Below are positions 28,622-38,062 of a DNA stretch of 64,000 nt, in pieces (position 1 is the stretch's first letter; each line of letters starts with the position of its first letter). The DNA is from Caenimonas koreensis DSM 17982 (GTDB lineage Bacteria; Pseudomonadota; Gammaproteobacteria; Burkholderiales; Burkholderiaceae_C). The position numbers and the translations under genes were made by a program. The stretch is taken from the NCBI RefSeq assembly GCF_009646335.1, contig NZ_WJBU01000009.1:62001-126000 (forward strand). The letters run 5' to 3'. Below the pieces are notes generated by a model. That model did not search any database. It saw only the letters and a list, made by a program, of their open reading frames with translations, and had not been told where the DNA came from.

Positions 28622-28695
28622 GTTGGGCGATGAGCGTGCGGCGTCAGGCGTGAATGCGGAATTCCTCGCTCAACGCCGAACGCCTAACGCTCAAC
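28622..28695. repeat. Heptad-built palindromic repeat element, copy B (74 bp)
   Basis: This is a direct repeat of copy A, differing at only 2 of the last 60 positions. Its left two heptads are diverged (GTTGGGC, GATGAGC). The right end overlaps the ppk2 stop codon (28691-28693): the heptad sequence itself supplies the TGA. Confidence 0.8.
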
Positions 28696-29539
28696 TTACC
28701 TTGAGTCCATCGAACCGCGGGTCGCGCGGCGGGTACCGCAGCCCCAGTAGCTTCAGCCGCTCGCGCACGATGGTGCCGATCATCAGGTTGCGGTGGGTTT
28801 TGGAGTTCGACGGCACGACGATCCAGGGCGCGATGGCGGTGCCGGTGGCGCCCAGCAGTGCTTCGTAGGCCTTCATGTAGGCCGGCCATTGCGCGCGCAC
28901 TTCCAGGTCGCGTGGCATGAACTTCCAGCCCTTGGCGGGCTCGTCCAGCCGGGCCTGCAGGCGCTTGCGTTGCTCATCCCGGCTGATGTGCAGCATGAAT
29001 TTCAGGATGACGGTGCCCGTCTCGGTGAGCAGCCGCTCGAAGTCGTTGATCTGGCGGTAGCGGTCGAGCGTGGTGGCGGCGGAGATGTCGCCGTTGACCA
29101 CCGGCACGAGCACGTCTTCATAGTGGCTGCGATTGAAGATCATCAACTCGCCCGACGCGGGCACGTGCTGGTGGATGCGCCATAGGAAATCGTGATCCCG
29201 CTCTTCGGGTGTCGGCGCCTTCCAGCTCATCGTGCGCACGCCCAGCGGGCTCACTTCGCCGAACACGCCGCGAACGGTGCCGTCTTTGCCCGCCGCGTCC
29301 ATGCCCTGCAGCACGACCAGCACGCGAAAGCGCCGGTCGGCAAACAGCGTGTCCTGCAACACGTCGATGTCGTCAGCGATCTTGCGCACCTCGTCCTTGT
29401 CGCGCGACTTGTTGCCGCTGGAGAAGGGTTGCGCGGACGGGTCGGCTAGTTCGAGCGGCCACGGCTTGCTCGATGGCGATGCGACCAGCCAGGGCCGCAG
29501 GCGCTTCGAATCTAGGGTGGTTGCGGATTTGTGCGGCAT
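28691..29539 (-). CDS. ppk2: Polyphosphate kinase 2 (PPK2) family protein
   Basis: This 282-residue protein has the PPK2 Walker A-type motif G79-M-D-A-A-G-K85-D-G-T, the lid-region SPLGVRTMSWKAPTPEERDHDFLWRI-like segment near residue 95 and MIFNRSHYEDVLV near residue 140. PPK2 enzymes move phosphate between polyphosphate and nucleotides (ADP, GDP, or AMP, depending on class). The single domain suggests class I or III; the class cannot be fixed by eye. The ATG at 29539 with Shine-Dalgarno AAAGGTCAGG was preferred over an upstream TTG. The C-terminus runs into repeat copy B. Confidence 0.88.
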   Translation of the reverse strand: MPHKSATTLDSKRLRPWLVASPSSKPWPLELADPSAQPFSSGNKSRDKDEVRKIADDIDVLQDTLFADRRFRVLVVLQGMDAAGKDGTVRGVFGEVSPLGVRTMSWKAPTPEERDHDFLWRIHQHVPASGELMIFNRSHYEDVLVPVVNGDISAATTLDRYRQINDFERLLTETGTVILKFMLHISRDEQRKRLQARLDEPAKGWKFMPRDLEVRAQWPAYMKAYEALLGATGTAIAPWIVVPSNSKTHRNLMIGTIVRERLKLLGLRYPPRDPRFDGLKVS

Positions 29540-29687
29540 CGCCTGACCTTTCAAGTGTTGACCCGATAGTAGGCCGATCAGACTCTGCTGTGCATCAGGC
29601 TGGTTGGGTTTGCAGCGATTGATTTCGAATCGTTAGCAAGCTATCTTCACTCATCAAGTGTGCTCATAACAACCGATGGAGACAGCC

Positions 29688-30476
29688 ATGCAGAGACGAA
29701 AATTTTTTGAAGGGACCGTGGCCGCAGCTTCAGCAGCGGCGCTGGGCGGATGCGCAGCCCCGGGCCAGGCGCAAGCGGCAGGTCGCACGCCGTTTGCCGT
29801 GCCCGCCATCACGATTCCGGTCGTGGGATCTGACGAAGTGTTCCCCGTGCGCCGCATCTACTGCATCGGCCGCAACTATCGCGCGCACTCCATTGAGATG
29901 GGCTCCAACCCGGATCGTGAGCCGCCGTTCTTCTTCCAGAAACCCACCGACGCGATTCAATATGTTGCGCCCGGCACCGTGGCGGACCATCCGTATCCGT
30001 CGCTGACGAAAAACTATCACTACGAAGCCGAGCTGGTCGCGATGATCGGCAAGGGCGGGCGCAACATTCCCGTGGCCACTGCGCTTGAACATGTGTGGGG
30101 CTACACGCTGGGCCTGGACATGACGCGCCGCGATTTGCAGCGCGCGATGGGCGACGAGAAGAAGCCGTGGGAAATTGGCAAGAGCTTCGACCGGTCTGCA
30201 CCGATCGGCCCGGTGCACAAGGTGGCACAGATCGGGCACTTCGCCAAGGGTGCCATCTGGTTGAAGGTCAATGGGCAGGTCAAGCAGAACGCCAACCTGA
30301 GCCAGATGATCTGGTCGGTTGCGGAGCAGATCAGCAAGCTGTCGGAGGCCAACGAGCTGTTCCCCGGCGACATCATCTATTCGGGCACGCCGGAAAACGT
30401 CGGGCCGGTCGTGCGCGGCGATGTGATCGAAATGCATATCGATGGCCTGCCGAACCTGAGCGTCAAGATCGTGTAG
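29688..30476 (+). CDS. Fumarylacetoacetate hydrolase (FAH) family protein with a Tat signal
   Basis: The mature part (about 230 residues) is an FAH-family lyase/hydrolase with metal-binding FFFQKPTDAIQYVAPG, YHYEAELVAMIGKGG and GYTLGLDMTRRDLQ, and the C-terminal GDIIYSGTPENVGPV. Such enzymes (fumarylpyruvate hydrolase, HpcE and similar) split or decarboxylate diketo acids and are usually cytoplasmic. Here the N-terminus MQRRKFFEGTVAAASAAALG has a twin-arginine motif followed by a possible lipobox (L19-G-G-C22), pointing to export. The start at ATG 29688 is preceded by a GGAGA Shine-Dalgarno. An alternative ATG lies 12 bp upstream. The next gene follows after 9 bp. Confidence 0.85.
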   Translation: MQRRKFFEGTVAAASAAALGGCAAPGQAQAAGRTPFAVPAITIPVVGSDEVFPVRRIYCIGRNYRAHSIEMGSNPDREPPFFFQKPTDAIQYVAPGTVADHPYPSLTKNYHYEAELVAMIGKGGRNIPVATALEHVWGYTLGLDMTRRDLQRAMGDEKKPWEIGKSFDRSAPIGPVHKVAQIGHFAKGAIWLKVNGQVKQNANLSQMIWSVAEQISKLSEANELFPGDIIYSGTPENVGPVVRGDVIEMHIDGLPNLSVKIV

Positions 30477-30485
30477 AAACATGGG

Positions 30486-31598
30486 ATGACTCCCATCCAG
30501 CTGTTCGACGCCGCGTCGAGCACTTACACCTACATCCTGGTTGACCCGGCAACGCGCGAGGCGCTGATCATCGATCCCGTCGATGAGCAGCTGCAGCGCG
30601 ACCTTGACGTGTTGCGCGACAACGGCCTGAAACTCCTATGGACTGTTGAGACGCATGCCCATGCCGATCACATCACCAGCGCGGGCTTGCTTGCCGAGCA
30701 TGCGGGCGCCAAGACAGCGGCACCCGACGGTTGCAACATCGGCACGGTGGCGGTGCAGCTCAAGCACGGCGACGTGCTGCGCTTTGGCAGCCAGGAACTG
30801 CGAGCCTTGCACACGCCTGGGCACACCGCGGGCAGCATGAGCTATGTATGGGACGGCAATGTATTTACAGGCGACACGCTGTTGATCGACGGCTGCGGCC
30901 GCACGGATTTCCAGTCGGGCAGTGCCACAGCGCTTTATCGCAGCCTGAACGAGGTGCTGTTTGCCCTGCCCGACGACACGGTGGTGTGGCCGGGGCATGA
31001 CTACCACGGCCGCAGCAACACGACCATCGGCGCGCAGAAGCAGGGCAACCCGCGCATTGCAGGCAAGACACTGGCCGAGTTCAAGGCAATCATGGACGAG
31101 CTGAATCTGCCCAAGCCGCGACGCATTGACGAAGCGGTTCCCGCAAACCTGAGTTCAGGCCTGCGGCAGGATGCAGGTGGCGGCCCAGCCGCGCAGCCCA
31201 AGCCCGCGGTTGGCTATGCAGGCGATGTATCGGCTCATCTGGCGTATGACTGGTGGCAGGCAGGTGATGCCGTACTGGTCGATGTGCGCAGCGACGCCGA
31301 GCGCGAGTGGGTCGGCTTTGTGCCCGGTGCCGTGGCGCTCGCGTGGAAGCAATGGCCGGGCATGGCGATGAACGCGAGCTTTGATGAAGGCATCAAGGCC
31401 GCTGTGCCGCCCGGCAAGAAGGCCGTGCTGCTGTGCCGCAGCGGCGTGCGATCCATCGCGGCTGCGCGGCGCGCGACCGAACTGGGCATCGAGGCCTACA
31501 ACATCCTCGAAGGCTTCGAGGGCGACCCCGACGACAATGGGCAACGCGGCAAGCGCGGCGGCTGGCGCCTGCGTGGCTTGCCGTGGCGCCAGGGCTGA
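30486..31598 (+). CDS. Persulfide dioxygenase-like metallo-beta-lactamase protein fused to a rhodanese domain
   Basis: This 370-residue protein joins an ETHE1/SdoA-type metallo-hydrolase (residues 1-230) with a C-terminal rhodanese domain (about 255-365). The metal-binding motif is H57-A-H59-A-D61-H62, with PGHTAGS and [17 protein letters not shown] downstream. The rhodanese active-site Cys is C317 in LLCRSGVRS. Such fusions oxidise glutathione persulfide to sulfite and transfer sulfane sulfur, detoxifying sulfide. The full catalytic set is visible. It starts 9 bp after the exported FAH protein. Confidence 0.9.
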   Translation: MTPIQLFDAASSTYTYILVDPATREALIIDPVDEQLQRDLDVLRDNGLKLLWTVETHAHADHITSAGLLAEHAGAKTAAPDGCNIGTVAVQLKHGDVLRFGSQELRALHTPGHTAGSMSYVWDGNVFTGDTLLIDGCGRTDFQSGSATALYRSLNEVLFALPDDTVVWPGHDYHGRSNTTIGAQKQGNPRIAGKTLAEFKAIMDELNLPKPRRIDEAVPANLSSGLRQDAGGGPAAQPKPAVGYAGDVSAHLAYDWWQAGDAVLVDVRSDAEREWVGFVPGAVALAWKQWPGMAMNASFDEGIKAAVPPGKKAVLLCRSGVRSIAAARRATELGIEAYNILEGFEGDPDDNGQRGKRGGWRLRGLPWRQG

Positions 31599-31645
31599 CA
31601 AGCCATTCCTCTCGATTCAAATTTTTTTCCAAGAGCAAGCAAGAC

Positions 31646-32872
31646 ATGCCAGTGAACCTGAACGCGCCGCAAGCGCGCGACCTGCGTCCCGTTGCGGGCC
31701 TGAAGATCGGCGTCACCGAAGCCGGTGTGCGCAAAGCCAATCGCAAGGACTTGACCGTGGTCCTGATCGATGAAGGCTCGTCGGTGGCCGGCGTGTTCAC
31801 GCAGAACCGCTTTTGCGCCGCGCCTGTGCAGGTGTGCCGCGAGCATCTCGCCAAGGGCGGCATTCGCGCGATGGTGATCAATACCGGCAACGCCAATGCC
31901 GGCACGGGCGAAGAAGGCCTGGCACGCGCGCGTGCGACGTGCGATGCGCTGGCGCAAAAGCTCTCGCTGTCTGCCGAACAGGTGCTGCCTTTCTCGACCG
32001 GCGTGATCATGGAGCCGCTGCCTGTCGATCGCATCACGGCAGGCCTCGACGCTGCGATTGCCGATGCGAAGGCCGACAACTGGCTGCGCGCCGCCGAAGG
32101 CATCATGACCACAGACACGATCGCCAAGGCGTTCAGCGCGCAGGCGACGGTGGGTGGCGCGACGATCACTGTCACGGGCATCAGCAAGGGCGCGGGCATG
32201 ATCCGGCCGAACATGGCGACGATGCTGGGCTTCATGGCGACGGACGCGAAGGTGGACCAGGCGGTGATGCATCAACTTGCGTTCGAGCTGGCAGAAGGCT
32301 CGTTCAACCGCGTGACGGTCGATGGCGATACGTCCACGAACGATTCATTCGTCGTGATTGCGACGAACAAGGCGGCGAATGCGCCCGTCACTTCCCTCGA
32401 CAGCGATGCTGGCAAGGCGTTGAAGCAAGCCATGCTCGGCGTTGCGCGCCAGCTCGCGCAGGCGATCGTGCGCGATGGTGAAGGTGCGACCAAGTTCATC
32501 ACCGTGCAGGTGGATGGTGGCAAGACGCAGCAGGAGTGCCGGCTGGTTGCGTATGCAATCGCGCATTCGCCACTCGTGAAAACGGCGTTCTTCGCCAGTG
32601 ACCCGAACCTGGGTCGCATCCTGGCCGCGGTGGGCTATGCCGGCATCACCGATCTCGACCAGACAAAGATCGACCTGCATCTGGACGACGTGCATGTTGC
32701 CGTGAAGGGCGGGCGCAACCCCGCTTACCGCGAAGAAGACGGCCAGCGCGTGATGAAGCAAAGCGAGATCACGGTTCGTGTCGGCCTGGGCCGTGGCGAC
32801 GCGAGCGACACGGTATGGACGTGCGACTTCAGCCACGAGTACGTGACGATCAACGCCGATTACCGTTCCTGA
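31646..32872 (+). CDS. argJ: ArgJ, glutamate N-acetyltransferase / amino-acid acetyltransferase
   Basis: This 408-residue enzyme transfers the acetyl group from N-acetylornithine to glutamate, the cyclic pathway of arginine synthesis. The self-cleavage site is before Thr192 in [16 protein letters not shown], giving alpha and beta chains. [18 protein letters not shown] is the second family signature. The start is the ATG at 31646 ([20 protein letters not shown]); upstream codons belong to the previous frame. It is followed 18 bp later by an ATPase gene. Confidence 0.96.
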   Translation: MPVNLNAPQARDLRPVAGLKIGVTEAGVRKANRKDLTVVLIDEGSSVAGVFTQNRFCAAPVQVCREHLAKGGIRAMVINTGNANAGTGEEGLARARATCDALAQKLSLSAEQVLPFSTGVIMEPLPVDRITAGLDAAIADAKADNWLRAAEGIMTTDTIAKAFSAQATVGGATITVTGISKGAGMIRPNMATMLGFMATDAKVDQAVMHQLAFELAEGSFNRVTVDGDTSTNDSFVVIATNKAANAPVTSLDSDAGKALKQAMLGVARQLAQAIVRDGEGATKFITVQVDGGKTQQECRLVAYAIAHSPLVKTAFFASDPNLGRILAAVGYAGITDLDQTKIDLHLDDVHVAVKGGRNPAYREEDGQRVMKQSEITVRVGLGRGDASDTVWTCDFSHEYVTINADYRS

Positions 32873-32890
32873 GCGGTTCAAAAGAACATC

Positions 32891-33763
32891 ATGAACGAAA
32901 AGTTCGAACACCTGATCGAGCGGGCCGCGCAACTGCTCGAGCGCATCGAGGCGATTCTTCCGCAGCCCCTCACGGCGCCGGACTGGTCGCAAGCCGTTGC
33001 ATGGCGCTACCGCAAACGCTCGTCGGGGCACGGCGCGCTCGAACCTGTGCGGCACATCGCGTCGATCTCGTTGGCGGACCTGAAGGAGATTGAGCCGCAA
33101 AAAGAGAAGATCCAACGCAATACCTTGCAGTTCGTCAATGGCCTGCCGGCCAACAACGTGCTGCTCACGGGCGCGCGCGGCACGGGCAAGTCGTCACTGA
33201 TCAAGGCGTGCCTGAACGAATACGCAGCGCAGGGCTTGCGTTTGATCGAGGTCGACAAGGCCGACCTGGTGGACTTGCCCGATATCGTCGATGTCGTCTC
33301 GGGCGAGCCGGAAAAGTTCATCGTGTACTGCGACGACCTGAGCTTTGAAGATGGCGAGCCGGGCTACAAGGCGCTGAAGTCGATTCTTGATGGCTCGGTT
33401 GCGGCGGCAACGCCAAATGTGCTGATCTACGCGACCAGCAACCGGCGGCACTTGTTGCCCGAGTACATGAAGGAAAACCTCACGTACACGCACACTGAGG
33501 ATGGCGAGGTGCATCCGGGTGAGGTGGTGGAGGAAAAGATTTCGTTGTCAGAGCGGTTTGGTTTGTGGGTGAGTTTTTATCCGTTCACGCAGGATGAGTA
33601 CCTGACGATCACGGCGCAGTGGTTGTCGTCGTTTGGCGTGAAGCGTGAAGCCATCGATGCGGCGCGGCCCGAGGCGCTGGTGTGGGCGCTGGAGCGCGGC
33701 TCGCGCAGCGGTCGCGTGGCCTACCAATTCGCTCGCGACTACGCCGGACGGCATGGCAACTGA
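32891..33763 (+). CDS. DUF815-family AAA-type ATPase
   Basis: This 290-residue protein has Walker A LLTGARGTGKSS near residue 93, Walker B FIVYCDDLSFE near residue 141 and sensor-like LIYATSNRRHLLPEYM. The family is conserved in Betaproteobacteria next to argJ and mutT and its function is unknown. No membrane segment is present. The C-terminus overlaps the start of the Nudix gene by 11 bp. Confidence 0.85.
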   Translation: MNEKFEHLIERAAQLLERIEAILPQPLTAPDWSQAVAWRYRKRSSGHGALEPVRHIASISLADLKEIEPQKEKIQRNTLQFVNGLPANNVLLTGARGTGKSSLIKACLNEYAAQGLRLIEVDKADLVDLPDIVDVVSGEPEKFIVYCDDLSFEDGEPGYKALKSILDGSVAAATPNVLIYATSNRRHLLPEYMKENLTYTHTEDGEVHPGEVVEEKISLSERFGLWVSFYPFTQDEYLTITAQWLSSFGVKREAIDAARPEALVWALERGSRSGRVAYQFARDYAGRHGN

Positions 33764-34232
33764 GATTCTTGTTGCCCACGGCGACCGGCCACGCGAGGGC
33801 GGCCCCAACCGCAAGCAAGTCGAAGTCGCAGTCGGTGTGCTGCTGCGCGCAGACGGAGCCTTCCTGCTCACGTCACGGCCAGCCGGCAAGGTGTACGAGG
33901 GCTATTGGGAATTCCCGGGCGGCAAGGTCGAGGCGGGCGAGTCGATTGAGCAGGCGCTGCGGCGCGAGCTGATCGAAGAGATCGGCGTGACCATCGGCGC
34001 GGTGCATCCGTGGCGCGTCGAGCTGGTCGACTATCCGCATGCGCTCGTGCGGCTGAACTTCTGCAAGGTCTACGAGTGGAGCGGCGAGCTGCACATGCAC
34101 GAAGGCCAGAGCTTCTCGTGGGAGACATTGCCGGTGCGTGTGAAGCCGGTGTTGCCGGGAACGGTGCCGGTGCTGGCGTGGTTCGCGCAGGAGCGCAGCT
34201 TTGAAGGTGCCACGCACGAGCCCGCGACCTGA
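33753..34232 (+). CDS. mutT: MutT-type Nudix hydrolase
   Basis: This 159-residue protein has a complete Nudix box at residues about 49-72 (GGKVEAGES, then RRELIEEIG with the catalytic Glu pairs). MutT removes 8-oxo-dGTP from the nucleotide pool. The location after argJ and DUF815 and before yacG matches other Burkholderiales. The ATG at 33753 lies within the end of the preceding gene. Function as 8-oxo-dGTPase is inferred from similarity and context. Confidence 0.85.
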   Translation: MATEILVAHGDRPREGGPNRKQVEVAVGVLLRADGAFLLTSRPAGKVYEGYWEFPGGKVEAGESIEQALRRELIEEIGVTIGAVHPWRVELVDYPHALVRLNFCKVYEWSGELHMHEGQSFSWETLPVRVKPVLPGTVPVLAWFAQERSFEGATHEPAT

Positions 34233-34251
34233 GGCCCGCGCGCGCAGCCGC

Positions 34252-34464
34252 CTAGTGCACCTTCGGGTCGCCAAACGGCAGGTCGTCGGGCGGTGTGGGG
34301 TCTGGCACGCGGAAGTTCTCGCTGGCCCAGGCGCCGAAATCCATGCTCTTGCAACGATCGCTGCAGAACGGCCGGAACGGGTTGGTGGACGCGTAGATGC
34401 TGTCGCCTCCGCAGGCGGGGCATCTCACGATGCGCGGCTTCACGACAGGTTCGCTCGCCGACAT
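34252..34464 (-). CDS. yacG: YacG, DNA gyrase inhibitor (zinc-binding)
   Basis: This 70-residue protein has two zinc-binding pairs, C15-P-A-C18 and C34-x3-C38, the MKID/YacG pattern. E. coli YacG binds GyrB and blocks its DNA binding. It is the last gene of the leftward run pilB-pilC-pilD-coaE-zapD-yacG and begins 1 bp after the zapD stop, so it is probably in the same transcript. Confidence 0.9.
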   Translation of the reverse strand: MSASEPVVKPRIVRCPACGGDSIYASTNPFRPFCSDRCKSMDFGAWASENFRVPDPTPPDDLPFGDPKVH

Positions 34465-34465
34465 C

Positions 34466-35221
34466 TCAGGAGCAAAGCGTGAGTTCGAATTGCGCGTCGT
34501 CGGTGCTGACGGCGAGGCGATCGGGCGCTTCCTGCTTCATCAGGCGCACGGAGACCATGAGGCGGTTGCCGCTGATTTCCGGCACGAGGCCCATGGCCGG
34601 GTCCAGGCGCAGGCGAAGCAGCTGGAAGGTGCGGCCCTGCGGCAGGTTCTGCTGCAGCTGGCCATGCGCGGCGACGACTTTTTGCGGCGTGCCGGAGTCG
34701 CGCAGCAGCTTCAGCAGCAGGTGAATCGATTCGGCCAGCGTGCCCAGCGGTGCGGCCCAGTTTTCAAGGTCGCTCTGGCGGTCAGCGGCGTCGCGATGCT
34801 GCCAGGCGTAGTAGGAAGGCAGGTCGAATTCGCAGGTGCCGCCGGGAATGCCGACGCGGCTGCGAATGCTCATCAGCCAGTCGTTCTCGGTGAGCGACAG
34901 GCCTGCCTTGCCGGGGGTGGTGTTCAGGGCGTTGAAGTAGCGGTCGAGCTTGCCCGTGATTTCGTCGAGCACGTCTTCCGAGATGGCCGGGTTGCCGCGA
35001 TACGCATTGAGGATCTGCTTTTGCTTGTCCAAGTCCTTCATCACGTCGGACTTGAGGTCGGCGCGGGCTGCCACGTCCATCACTTCGAAAATGGTGGCGA
35101 GCGCGTAGTGGTGATCGATGGGGTGCGAACGCGGCACCAGCTCGCTGAGCCGGCGGAACAGGTGCTCAAGCCGCAGGTAAGTGCGGATGCGTTCGTTGAA
35201 GGGGTATTCGTAGAGGATCAC
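34466..35221 (-). CDS. zapD: ZapD, FtsZ-bundling cell division protein
   Basis: With the GTG at 35219-35221 as start (VILYEYPFNERIRTYLRLEH) the protein has 251 residues, close to E. coli ZapD (247). ZapD crosslinks FtsZ filaments at the division ring in the cytoplasm. An in-frame start 72 bp further upstream adds residues unlike the family. GAAGG lies about 10 nt before the GTG. The gene follows coaE by 31 bp, the same order as in E. coli (coaE-zapD-yacG). Confidence 0.93.
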   Translation of the reverse strand: MILYEYPFNERIRTYLRLEHLFRRLSELVPRSHPIDHHYALATIFEVMDVAARADLKSDVMKDLDKQKQILNAYRGNPAISEDVLDEITGKLDRYFNALNTTPGKAGLSLTENDWLMSIRSRVGIPGGTCEFDLPSYYAWQHRDAADRQSDLENWAAPLGTLAESIHLLLKLLRDSGTPQKVVAAHGQLQQNLPQGRTFQLLRLRLDPAMGLVPEISGNRLMVSVRLMKQEAPDRLAVSTDDAQFELTLCS

Positions 35222-35252
35222 GCGGCGAGGGCCTTCACCACAAAGCGCCCAA

Positions 35253-35849
35253 TCATAGCCCCAAGCGGCGCGCGGCCTGTTCCACGATGTCACCCAGTTC
35301 AGCCAGCGAGATGCCGTCGTTGCAGATGACGATGTCCGCAGCCGCCAGGCGCGCGGCGCGAGTGGCTTGGGCGGCCATGATGGCGCGAACTTCGTCGGCT
35401 TTCAGGCCGCTGCGCGTCATGACGCGGTCGACTTGGGATTGCGGCGAACAATCCACCACCAGCACGCGATCGACCTGGGAGCGCCACCGGCCCGATTCCA
35501 CCAGTAGCGGAATGTCAAAGACGATGCAGCGCGCGCCGCGGGCCAACGCAGCCTGCACCTGGCGCGCACTTTCCTGCCCGACCAGCGGGTGAATGATCGC
35601 TTCGAGCTGCCTTCGCGCCTGCGGATTGGCGTAGGCGTGATCGCGCATGAGGGCGCGATCGAGTGCCCCTTCGGCCGTGATGAAGCTGGCGCCAAACTGC
35701 TGGCGGATCGCCTCGATGGCCGCGCCGCCGCTGGCCGTTGTCGCGCGCGAGATGGCGTCTGCATCAATCGCCGCTGCACCGCGCGCGGCGAGCAGCTGGA
35801 GCACGGTGCTCTTGCCGCTGCCGATGCCGCCCGTCAGGCCGATACGCAT
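35253..35849 (-). CDS. coaE: Dephospho-CoA kinase
   Basis: This 198-residue P-loop kinase phosphorylates the ribose 3'-hydroxyl of dephospho-CoA, the last step of coenzyme A synthesis. The P-loop is G7-G-I-G-S-G-K13-S14, and the substrate motif IDADAISR lies near residue 30. The ATG at 35847-35849 (MRIGLTGG) is preferred over an upstream TTG because it gives the family N-terminus and has a GAAGAGGC Shine-Dalgarno. It starts 13 bp beyond the pilD stop. Confidence 0.95.
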   Translation of the reverse strand: MRIGLTGGIGSGKSTVLQLLAARGAAAIDADAISRATTASGGAAIEAIRQQFGASFITAEGALDRALMRDHAYANPQARRQLEAIIHPLVGQESARQVQAALARGARCIVFDIPLLVESGRWRSQVDRVLVVDCSPQSQVDRVMTRSGLKADEVRAIMAAQATRAARLAAADIVICNDGISLAELGDIVEQAARRLGL

Positions 35850-35862
35850 GCCGGCTGCCTCT

Positions 35863-36822
35863 TCAATACTTGTCAAAGGGGAAGGCGAACGCGAAGTACT
35901 CGTGAAAGCCCTGCGGCCCGAGGATCATGGCGACGAGGCCCGTGGCGGCAAGGAACGGGCCGTACGAAATCTTCACCTGCAAGTTGGCGATACGGCCGGC
36001 CAGCACTAGGCCGACACCCACGATAGAGCCCACGATGGACGACAGCAGGATGATCGCGATCAGGTACTCGCCGCCGAACCAGGCGCCTAGCGCCGCGAGC
36101 AGCTTGAAGTCGCCATAGCCAAAGCCTTCCTTGCCCGTGAGCAGCCGGTAAGCGTGGAACACGATCCACAAGGCCAGGTAGCCGAACACGGCGCCCCAGA
36201 CGGCCGATACGAGGGTGACGGGTGTGAGCTTCAATGCCGCAGCAATCAGGCCCAGCCAGAGCAGCGGATAGTTCAATGCGTCGGGCAGCATCATCGTGTC
36301 GACGTCGATGAGGAACTGGCAGATGAGGATGCAGCAGAAGGCTATCCAGAAAGCAGCCGCCAGTGAGACGCCAAAGCGCGCCACGCAAAACGCGAAGAAG
36401 CCGGCCGTGACCAGTTCGACGATGGGATAGCGCACGCTGATCCTAGCGCTGCACGACGCGCATTTGCCGCGCAGCGCCAGCCAGCTGATGACGGGAATGT
36501 TCTGGTACCAGTGGATAGGTGCGCCGCAATGCGGGCAGCGTGAGCGGGGCTTCGACAGCGTCAAGGCGGGCAGGGCGCGCACGTCTGCAAGGGCAGCGGT
36601 TGCGGCATCTGCGAGCGGTTTGGGCTGGGTGGACGCGGGCCCGAACACGAGCCGCCACAGACCCGGGATGCCGTCGGCCGGGACGAGCTCGTCAAGGTAG
36701 TTATCGAGCCAGTCGCGGTACATCATCATCGGCAGCCGGTAGATGACGACATTGAGGAAGCTGCCCACGAGTAGGCCTATGACGCCCGCCAGTGCAGCGT
36801 CCACCAATGGGGAAACGATCAT
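35863..36822 (-). CDS. pilD: PilD, prepilin peptidase and N-methyltransferase
   Basis: The 319-residue inner-membrane protein has about eight hydrophobic segments. The cytoplasmic zinc-binding loop has two CxxC pairs (CPHCGAPIHWYQ... and CASC). The catalytic aspartates lie in FLIDVDTMMLPD and FGYGDFKLLAALG. PilD cleaves the leader of type IV prepilins and type II pseudopilins and methylates the new N-terminus. The start ATG 36822 is 4 bp after the pilC stop. Confidence 0.95.
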   Translation of the reverse strand: MIVSPLVDAALAGVIGLLVGSFLNVVIYRLPMMMYRDWLDNYLDELVPADGIPGLWRLVFGPASTQPKPLADAATAALADVRALPALTLSKPRSRCPHCGAPIHWYQNIPVISWLALRGKCASCSARISVRYPIVELVTAGFFAFCVARFGVSLAAAFWIAFCCILICQFLIDVDTMMLPDALNYPLLWLGLIAAALKLTPVTLVSAVWGAVFGYLALWIVFHAYRLLTGKEGFGYGDFKLLAALGAWFGGEYLIAIILLSSIVGSIVGVGLVLAGRIANLQVKISYGPFLAATGLVAMILGPQGFHEYFAFAFPFDKY

Positions 36823-36826
36823 TTCT

Positions 36827-38044
36827 TCAGACGACCTGGCCCAGCTTGAAGATCGGCAGGTACATCGACACGACGATGCCGCCAATGAGCGTGCCCAGGA
36901 ACACGATGATGATTGGCTCCATCAGGCTTGAGAGGCCAGCCACCATGTCGTCCACCTCGGCTTCATAGAAGTCGGCTGCCTTGCCCAGCATGTGGTCGAT
37001 CGAGCCGGATTCTTCGCCGATGGCGCACATCTGCAGCACCATGGTCGGGAACACATTGGCGTTGGTCATGGCCACCGTCAGGCTGGTGCCGGTGGACACC
37101 TCGGTCTGGATTTTTTCCGTGGCCATGGCGTAGACGGAATTGCCGGACGCGCCGCCCACGGAGTCAAGTGCTTCCACGAGTGGCACGCCCGCGGCAAACA
37201 TGGTTGCCAGCGTGCGCGTCCAGCGCGCGATGACCGACTTGTAGACGAGGTTGCCGAAGACGGGCACCTTGAGCATAAGCCGGTCCATGAACATCTGCAC
37301 CTTCTCGCTGCGCTTCCACGCCTGCATGAAGAAGTAGAGGCCGCCGCCGATGCCGCCGAAGATCAGCCACCACCACTTGACGAAAATCTCGCTCAGCGCA
37401 ATCACGAACAGCGTCGGCGCGGGCAGGTCGGCACCGAAGGACGAGAACACTTCCTTGAAGGCCGGGATCACGAAGATCATGATCACCGCGACCACGACGA
37501 ACGCCACCACGACCACGGAGATCGGGTACATCAGCGCCGACTTGATCTTGGACTTGATCGCCTCGGTCTTTTCCATGTAAATCGCCAGGCGGTCGAGCAG
37601 CGCTTCAAGAATACCGGCGGCTTCGCCTGCTTCGACGAGGTTGCAATACAGGCTATCGAAGTAAAGCGGATATTTGCGGAACGCTGCGGAGAGTGACGTG
37701 CCTGTCTCGACGTCAGTGCGGATGTCGTTCAGCAGCTTGGTGACGCTGGCATTGGCGTTGCCGCGGCCGACGATGTCGAAGGCCTGCAGCAGCGGCACAC
37801 CGGCTTTCATCATGGTGGCCAGCTGGCGCGTGAAAATCGCGATGTCCTTGGGCTTGATCGACGCGCCCGAGCGCATGCGGCGCTTCTTGACCTTGTTGGG
37901 CGTGATGCCCTGGCGCCTGAGCGCGGCCTGCACCTGGTTTTCACCTGCCGCGCGTGTCTCGCCGCGGACCTGCTTGCCATTGCGGTCACGCCCTTCCCAT
38001 TCGAAGACGAACTCGGTGACCTTGCTGACTGCGGCCGTTGCCAT
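36827..38044 (-). CDS. pilC: PilC, type IV pilus inner-membrane platform protein
   Basis: This 405-residue protein has two GspF/PilC domains, each with a conserved motif (FTRQLATMMKAGVPLLQAFD and RTLATMFAAGVPLVEALDSV) and three transmembrane helices. It anchors the extension ATPase PilB and guides pilin insertion. It lies 18 bp after pilB in the same direction. Confidence 0.96.
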   Translation of the reverse strand: MATAAVSKVTEFVFEWEGRDRNGKQVRGETRAAGENQVQAALRRQGITPNKVKKRRMRSGASIKPKDIAIFTRQLATMMKAGVPLLQAFDIVGRGNANASVTKLLNDIRTDVETGTSLSAAFRKYPLYFDSLYCNLVEAGEAAGILEALLDRLAIYMEKTEAIKSKIKSALMYPISVVVVAFVVVAVIMIFVIPAFKEVFSSFGADLPAPTLFVIALSEIFVKWWWLIFGGIGGGLYFFMQAWKRSEKVQMFMDRLMLKVPVFGNLVYKSVIARWTRTLATMFAAGVPLVEALDSVGGASGNSVYAMATEKIQTEVSTGTSLTVAMTNANVFPTMVLQMCAIGEESGSIDHMLGKAADFYEAEVDDMVAGLSSLMEPIIIVFLGTLIGGIVVSMYLPIFKLGQVV

Positions 38045-38062
38045 GCGCTTGCTCCTTAGACT

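Noticed and set aside
28447..28868. Small plus-strand frames between icmF and ppk2 with repeated peptide segments
   Set aside because: The repeated peptides come directly from translating the duplicated palindromic elements; there is no ribosome-binding site or protein-like composition.
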